From positions 1 to 10,599 of the forward strand of contig JAUZOU010000069.1 of the NCBI GenBank assembly GCA_030706285.1: a stretch of 10,599 nucleotides of DNA, written 5' to 3'. This DNA comes from Bacteroidota bacterium. GTDB taxonomy: Bacteria; Bacteroidota; Bacteroidia; Bacteroidales; UBA1402. Position 1 is the stretch's first letter; the number at the start of each line of letters is the position of its first letter. Positions 8,130-10,599 of the stretch are shown piece after piece. The notes under the pieces were generated by a model, which was not told where the DNA came from, searched no databases, and was given only the letters and a program-made list of their open reading frames with translations. The position numbers and the translations under genes are program-made.

Positions 8130-9479
8130 ATGAAAAAGATTCAGGACGATAGCCTTTGGTATCAATTAGTATTTATGACGGTTAAATTTGCCTTTTCCAA
8201 ATTCTACCGTCAGACTGAAATTCGTGGGCTGGACAATGTGCCAATGGGTGAGCCTGTTATTTATGCTCCCAATCACCAATGCGGATTGATGGACCCCCTC
8301 GTTGTCCTGCTCAACCGGAATGAACCTGTCGTTTTTATGGCCAGGGCGGACATTTTCCAAAACAAACAAGCGGCTAAATTTCTTCATTTTCTAAAGATCA
8401 TGCCGGTTTTCCGAATCCGGGATGGATTTGAGAATCTGGGAAAAAATGAAATGTTGTTCAACATAGCCAAGGATGTACTGCTAGACCGAAAAAAATTGTG
8501 TGTCATGCCTGAAGGCAATCATGGCGAACAACATAAACTCAGACCGTTGGTCAAAGGTATTTTCCGGATAGCATTCACTGCCGAAGAAGCCTTACATGGA
8601 AACGGGCACGTCAAGATCGTGCCTGTTGGCATTGACCACAGTCATTTTCAACACGCAGGATCGGATGTCGTGCTAACGTTTGGAGTGCCAATCCATGTTG
8701 AAGACTATCTTCCTGAATATCAGGAGAACCAGGCCATTGGACTTAATACCATCCGTGAACGATTGGCTGGCGATTTGACCTGCCTGATGCATGATATCCG
8801 GAGTGAAAAAAATTACGATCTTATTTATACACTGTGCTGTTTAGGGGCACCAGCTTATCTGGAAGTCCAGAAAGAAAAAGGGATCTCCCCTTCGGCATCA
8901 AAACGGGCCGGACGCTATTTTGATGCCAGGAAAGCCATCGGACTCCATCTGGATGAGCTTGACCAGGCAAAATCTCTGCAACTGGAAGAGTGGAAAAAGC
9001 AATGTGCTCATCTGAATCAATTGCCGTATTATGCAGACGAAATTGCAACCTGGATGGAGTACAAGCCCGGTTTTCCGGAATCCTTTTGTTTAGGTTTAAT
9101 AAGCTTGCCATTCCTGCCTGGAATGCTCCTGAATACACCAGCCTGGCTACTGAACCGTAAGATCTGTAAAGGCATTGAAGATAAGCAGATGCACAGCACA
9201 TTTGCTTTTATATGCGGCTTTATCGTCAATCCGCTCGTCTATCTTCTGACAGCCATCATAATCTGTCTCGTATCCGCTTCTACGGTACCAAATACACTTG
9301 GTTTATTAATTCTGTTGGGTATTTACGGAATAATGGCTGAACGCTGGAGGCAGCGTATGAGATTACCATTTCGAAATGCCCGCTATGCCTTTGGTAAAAA
9401 GCACGAACTCATTAAAACTTGCCGGCAGGATTACAGACAGTTGAAGCAATCCATAAAAAGCTGGATCTGCACTTGGTAA
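8130..9479 (+). CDS. PlsC-like (LPLAT family) glycerolipid acyltransferase with C-terminal membrane segments
   Basis: The protein resembles lysophospholipid/glycerol-3-phosphate acyltransferases, which move fatty acyl groups onto glycerophosphate acceptors at the inner membrane. From the ATG at 8130 it has 449 residues. The acyltransferase domain spans about 28-190: APNHQCGLMDP holds His49 and Asp55, MPVFRIRDGF (91-100) follows, then MPEGNHGEQHKLRPL (126-140) is the substrate-binding EG motif, and VPVGIDH (164-170) is the last block. The His-Asp spacing is HX5D instead of the common HX4D. A charged middle region (about 195-310) is followed by hydrophobic stretches at about 318-341, 357-382 and 385-402 and a basic tail. 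An alternative ATG at 8103 would add 9 residues and overlap the symporter by 17 nt; I prefer 8130 because it follows the symporter stop by 10 nt and has AGG upstream. The exact acceptor is not predictable. Confidence 0.85.
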   Translation: MKKIQDDSLWYQLVFMTVKFAFSKFYRQTEIRGLDNVPMGEPVIYAPNHQCGLMDPLVVLLNRNEPVVFMARADIFQNKQAAKFLHFLKIMPVFRIRDGFENLGKNEMLFNIAKDVLLDRKKLCVMPEGNHGEQHKLRPLVKGIFRIAFTAEEALHGNGHVKIVPVGIDHSHFQHAGSDVVLTFGVPIHVEDYLPEYQENQAIGLNTIRERLAGDLTCLMHDIRSEKNYDLIYTLCCLGAPAYLEVQKEKGISPSASKRAGRYFDARKAIGLHLDELDQAKSLQLEEWKKQCAHLNQLPYYADEIATWMEYKPGFPESFCLGLISLPFLPGMLLNTPAWLLNRKICKGIEDKQMHSTFAFICGFIVNPLVYLLTAIIICLVSASTVPNTLGLLILLGIYGIMAERWRQRMRLPFRNARYAFGKKHELIKTCRQDYRQLKQSIKSWICTW

Positions 9480-9484
9480 AACCA

Positions 9485-9512
9485 AATAAAAAACCCTGGG
9501 CGAACCCCAAGG
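9485..9512 (-). terminator. Minus-strand intrinsic terminator just after the acyltransferase gene
   Basis: Read on the minus strand, 9512-9494 forms CCTTGGGG-TTCG-CCCAGGG, a 7-bp stem with one bulged G and one G-T wobble, followed directly by TTTTTTATTT (9493-9484). The T-run is only on this strand, so it stops leftward transcripts coming from the sodB side or from the gene-free region. Before the insertion-like element at 9541-9928, it would have been about 170 nt beyond the sodB stop. Confidence 0.7.
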
Positions 9513-9550
9513 TATCAAATGGAATAGACATTATTTCCGGCCGAAAGGAA

Positions 9551-9593
9551 ATCAATTTAAAAACTTGTGGACTAAGTGTTCATCCCGATCAAC
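9551..9593 (+). repeat. Left inverted-repeat arm
   Basis: The arm reads ATCAA, 3 nt, AAAAACTTGTGGA (9559-9571), 15 nt, GATCAAC (9587-9593). The same blocks with the same 3- and 15-nt spacings recur inverted at 9876-9918. The 15-nt middle is not conserved (2 of 15 bases). GATCAAC can also pair locally with GTTGATC at 9634-9640. Confidence 0.8.
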
Positions 9594-9594
9594 A

Positions 9595-9618
9595 GATAGT
9601 TTGAAAATTTTCACTATC
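9595..9618. repeat. Small inverted repeat inside the element, next to the left arm
   Basis: GATAG (9595-9599) pairs with CTATC (9614-9618), and between them lies the perfect palindrome TGAAAATTTTCA (9602-9613), with TT bulged out. The GATCAAC/GTTGATC pair (9587-9593 with 9634-9640) encloses it, giving a nested local stem that competes with pairing of the two long arms. Confidence 0.5.
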
Positions 9619-9641
9619 AACTATGGGAAAGGAGTTGATCA

Positions 9642-9661
9642 GGTGACTGCTTTAAATCACC
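9642..9661. repeat. Hairpin GGTGA / TCACC
   Basis: GGTGA (9642-9646) pairs with TCACC (9657-9661) around a 10-nt loop. It follows the nested stem at 9587-9640 directly, so the left third of the element is a series of foldable units. Confidence 0.35.
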
Positions 9662-9728
9662 GTTCCGCCAGCCCGAACAGTCAGGCTTGCTCCGATTCAA
9701 AAAGCTAAAAACCGGGTCTCATTCGGCT

Positions 9729-9771
9729 GAGTTTTCGAAGCGTCGCTTCGCTCCTCGGAAGACGAAAACTC
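9729..9771. repeat. Central stem-loop with 9-bp perfect stem and CGAAGCG/CGCTTCG palindrome
   Basis: GAGTTTTCG (9729-9737) pairs perfectly with CGAAAACTC (9763-9771). The enclosed 25 nt can fold in two exclusive ways: CGAAG(CGTCG)CTTCG at 9736-9750, which steals the end of the outer stem, or CTTC/GAAG at 9746-9749 with 9758-9761. The 15-bp string CGAAGCGTCGCTTCG is a palindrome around a central T. It lies in the GC-rich core of the element and ends in no T-run, so it is not a simple terminator. Confidence 0.55.
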
Positions 9772-9846
9772 CGGGCGCCTCTTTCCACCCAGTTTTATAA
9801 ACGCTTTTTTCATAGTCGCCGCAGCCTGCCCGTGCCTGCTTCACTA

Positions 9847-9868
9847 CCGGTTACTATCCATCAACCGG
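9847..9868. repeat. Hairpin CCGGTT / AACCGG before the right arm
   Basis: CCGGTT (9847-9852) pairs perfectly with AACCGG (9863-9868) around a 10-nt loop, 7 nt before the right inverted arm. It mirrors in position the small hairpin next to the left arm. Confidence 0.4.
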
Positions 9869-9875
9869 CTAATTA

Positions 9876-9918
9876 GTTGATCCTTTTTGGGGTAAACTCC
9901 ACAAGTTTTTCACTTGAT
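9876..9918 (-). repeat. Right inverted-repeat arm
   Basis: On the plus strand it reads GTTGATC (9876-9882), 15 nt, TCCACAAGTTTTT (9898-9910), 3 nt, TTGAT (9914-9918), the ungapped inverse of the left arm. All 25 bases of the three blocks match, while the spacers are diverged. The loop between the arms is 282 nt. Confidence 0.8.
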
Positions 9919-9954
9919 CCCCGAAAGGTCAGGGTATTGAACCACTTTATGAAT

Positions 9955-10003
9955 AAAAAACGCACGGAGTAGCTATTTTAAACTATTCTGTGCGTTTTTT
10001 ATT
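9955..10003 (+). terminator. Strong plus-strand terminator between the acyltransferase and sodB genes
   Basis: An 18-bp stem pairs 9955-9972 (AAAAAACGCACGGAGTAG) with 9983-10000 (CTATTCTGTGCGTTTTTT) around a 10-nt loop. Two pairs are G-U in a plus-strand RNA but C-A mismatches in the minus-strand RNA, so the fold favours rightward transcripts; the stem ends in TTTTTT then ATTTGG. The outer 11 pairs and a T-run on the other side could still serve sodB on the minus strand. It ends about 60 bp from the sodB stop. Confidence 0.85.
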
Positions 10004-10061
10004 TGGTCAAGCTCTATTCTCAGTCAAACAACTTTGTTCATTATACCTTGTTTGTCGAGTC

Positions 10062-10599
10062 TTAAAAACGTTTGTTAATGACTTTCCAGTCTAACGCTTC
10101 CCAGATTTTAGTCAGGTATTCAGCTCTCCGGTTTTGATAGTCAAGATAATATGCATGCTCCCAGACATCGATGCATAAAATTGGCTTTAATCCTTTACGA
10201 AGTGGATTACCCGCATTACTTTCATTGATAATCTGCAGTTTTCCTTCCTGATTGATGGCCAGCCACGTCCAGCCAGAGCCGAATAAACCCAAAGCCGATT
10301 TATTAAACTCTTCCTTTAAATCTTCGACGCTGACATACTGATTTGTAATAGATTCGCATGGCTTTTCAAAAACACTTCCAGGAGCACAGAAAGCCTCAAA
10401 ATAAAAGGTGTGATTCCAGATTTGGGCCGCATTGTTATAGATTGGCCCATCCGGTGCCGTTTTGACAATATCTGTCAGTGACATGTCCTCAAACTTGGTA
10501 CCTGGAATCAATTTATTCAGGTTATCCACATACGCTTGATGGTGTTTACCATAATGAAATTGAAGCGTTCTTTCGCTCAGAATGGGTTCCAACTCATTC
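10062..10599 (-). CDS. sodB: Fe-type (Fe/Mn family) superoxide dismutase, N-terminus cut by window edge
   Basis: The enzyme converts superoxide to oxygen and hydrogen peroxide in the cytoplasm as a metal-bound dimer. The reading frame is open to the right edge; the first full codons read N-E-L-E-P, and the TTG within them is the internal Leu of the family's LEP segment, not a start. About 178 residues are present, missing roughly 12-15. All four metal ligands are visible: His of FHYGKHH, His of WNHTFY, and Asp and His of DVWEHAYY. The Gln of NNAAQIWNH, in the second shell, is the Fe-type position, and GSGWTWL and SNAGNP fit as well. Some Bacteroidota relatives work with either Fe or Mn, so strict iron use is not proven. 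It is convergent with the acyltransferase gene across 582 bp of gene-free sequence; its promoter lies outside the window. Confidence 0.96.
   Translation of the reverse strand, partial: NELEPILSERTLQFHYGKHHQAYVDNLNKLIPGTKFEDMSLTDIVKTAPDGPIYNNAAQIWNHTFYFEAFCAPGSVFEKPCESITNQYVSVEDLKEEFNKSALGLFGSGWTWLAINQEGKLQIINESNAGNPLRKGLKPILCIDVWEHAYYLDYQNRRAEYLTKIWEALDWKVINKRF

Larger units (their letters stand above)
9541..9928. mobile_element. MITE-like non-autonomous element with inverted arms and a possible 8-bp target duplication
   Basis: CCGAAAGG occurs directly repeated at 9541-9548 and 9921-9928. Exactly 2 nt inside each copy begins a 43-nt inverted arm (9551-9593, 9876-9918). The unit between the direct repeats is 372 bp and holds no convincing gene. 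Its interior is about 55% G+C over 9661-9840 (100 of 180 bases), against 37% over 9541-9600. Size, inverted ends and flanking duplication are those of a miniature transposon; several IS families (for example IS66, ISL3, IS6) make 8-bp duplications, but I cannot link the ends to one. The outermost two bases of the ends do not match (AA versus GG). Alternatively this is a structured RNA whose closing stem is formed by the arms: CCGAAAGG can itself fold as a GAAA-tetraloop mini-hairpin, which weakens the duplication argument. Confidence 0.5.
9480..10061. other. 582-bp gene-free interval between convergent genes
   Basis: This stretch holds, in order, a minus-strand terminator (9485-9512), the inverted-repeat element (9541-9928), a plus-strand terminator (9955-10003) and about 60 bp with nothing I recognise. 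I found no full TAnnTTTG box on either strand within 9481-9960, no tRNA-like sequence, and no match by eye to the conserved parts of RNase P RNA, tmRNA or SRP RNA. Without the 372-bp unit and one CCGAAAGG copy the interval would be about 200 bp. Confidence 0.75.

Noticed and set aside
9472..9486. Short hairpin TTGGT-AAA-ACCAA across the acyltransferase stop codon as its terminator
   Set aside because: The stem is only 5 A/T-rich pairs with a 3-nt loop and no T-run on the plus strand; the hairpin at 9955-10003 is far stronger.
9419..9604. A 61-codon plus-strand frame overlapping the acyltransferase 3' end and running into the gene-free stretch
   Set aside because: It lies in another frame of a real gene, then crosses the terminator hairpin and the left repeat arm, with no recognisable protein features.
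9697..9813. A 38-codon minus-strand ORF starting ATGAAAAAAGCG inside the GC-rich core of the inverted-repeat element
   Set aside because: Its frame runs through the palindromic stem, giving a low-complexity charged peptide (SSSEERSDASK) of the kind produced by translating intergenic palindromes. No promoter box precedes it, and its length is not significant.
9541..10003. RNase P RNA, tmRNA, SRP RNA or a tRNA in the gene-free interval
   Set aside because: None of the conserved strings I know for these RNAs (such as GAGGAAAGTCCGGGC of RNase P RNA or a T-arm GGTTCGAnnCC) is present on either strand.
10590..10592. TTG as the start codon of the superoxide dismutase
   Set aside because: The codon is the internal Leu of the conserved LEP segment, and the frame stays open to the window edge, so the true start is outside.

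Overview
The window looks like ordinary chromosome from a member of the Bacteroidota, probably Bacteroidales. The reasons are promoter-like sequences matching the Bacteroidota -7 box (TAnnTTTG), genes starting without Shine-Dalgarno sequences, a divergent tsaD / giant tamB-like pair, a short archaeal/eukaryotic-type prolyl-tRNA synthetase that has lost two zinc cysteines, and an Fe-type superoxide dismutase. I cannot name the genus from sequence alone.

Layout. 1-834 (-): tsaD, the tRNA t6A-modification protein, with its 3' end beyond the left edge. 835-961: divergent promoter region. 962-5458 (+): a 1498-residue TamB-family envelope protein starting at TTG. 5498-5540: a strong hairpin terminator shared by two convergent genes. 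5556-7037 (-): proS. 7038-7156: compact divergent promoter region with a dyad and a 10-bp tandem repeat. 7157-8119 (+): bile acid:sodium symporter-family membrane protein. 8130-9479 (+): PlsC-like membrane-bound acyltransferase, almost certainly in the same operon. 9480-10061: a 582-bp gene-free stretch. 10062-10599 (-): sodB, with its N-terminus beyond the right edge.

Functionally this is mostly housekeeping: translation fidelity (TsaD, ProS), envelope and lipid work (TamB-like protein, acyltransferase), small-molecule transport (SBF protein) and oxidative-stress defence (SOD). I see no phage, defence system, CRISPR, tRNA or rRNA.

The most unusual part is 9541-9928. Two 43-nt imperfect inverted arms (9551-9593 and 9876-9918) have two perfectly matching blocks in identical register. 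Each arm is flanked, after exactly 2 nt, by the same 8-mer CCGAAAGG in direct orientation. The interior is GC-rich (about 55% over 9661-9840) and contains a 9-bp perfect stem around a palindrome. This fits a roughly 370-bp non-autonomous transposon (MITE-like) with an 8-bp target duplication, inserted between the two terminators of a convergent gene pair. A structured non-coding RNA is the main alternative.
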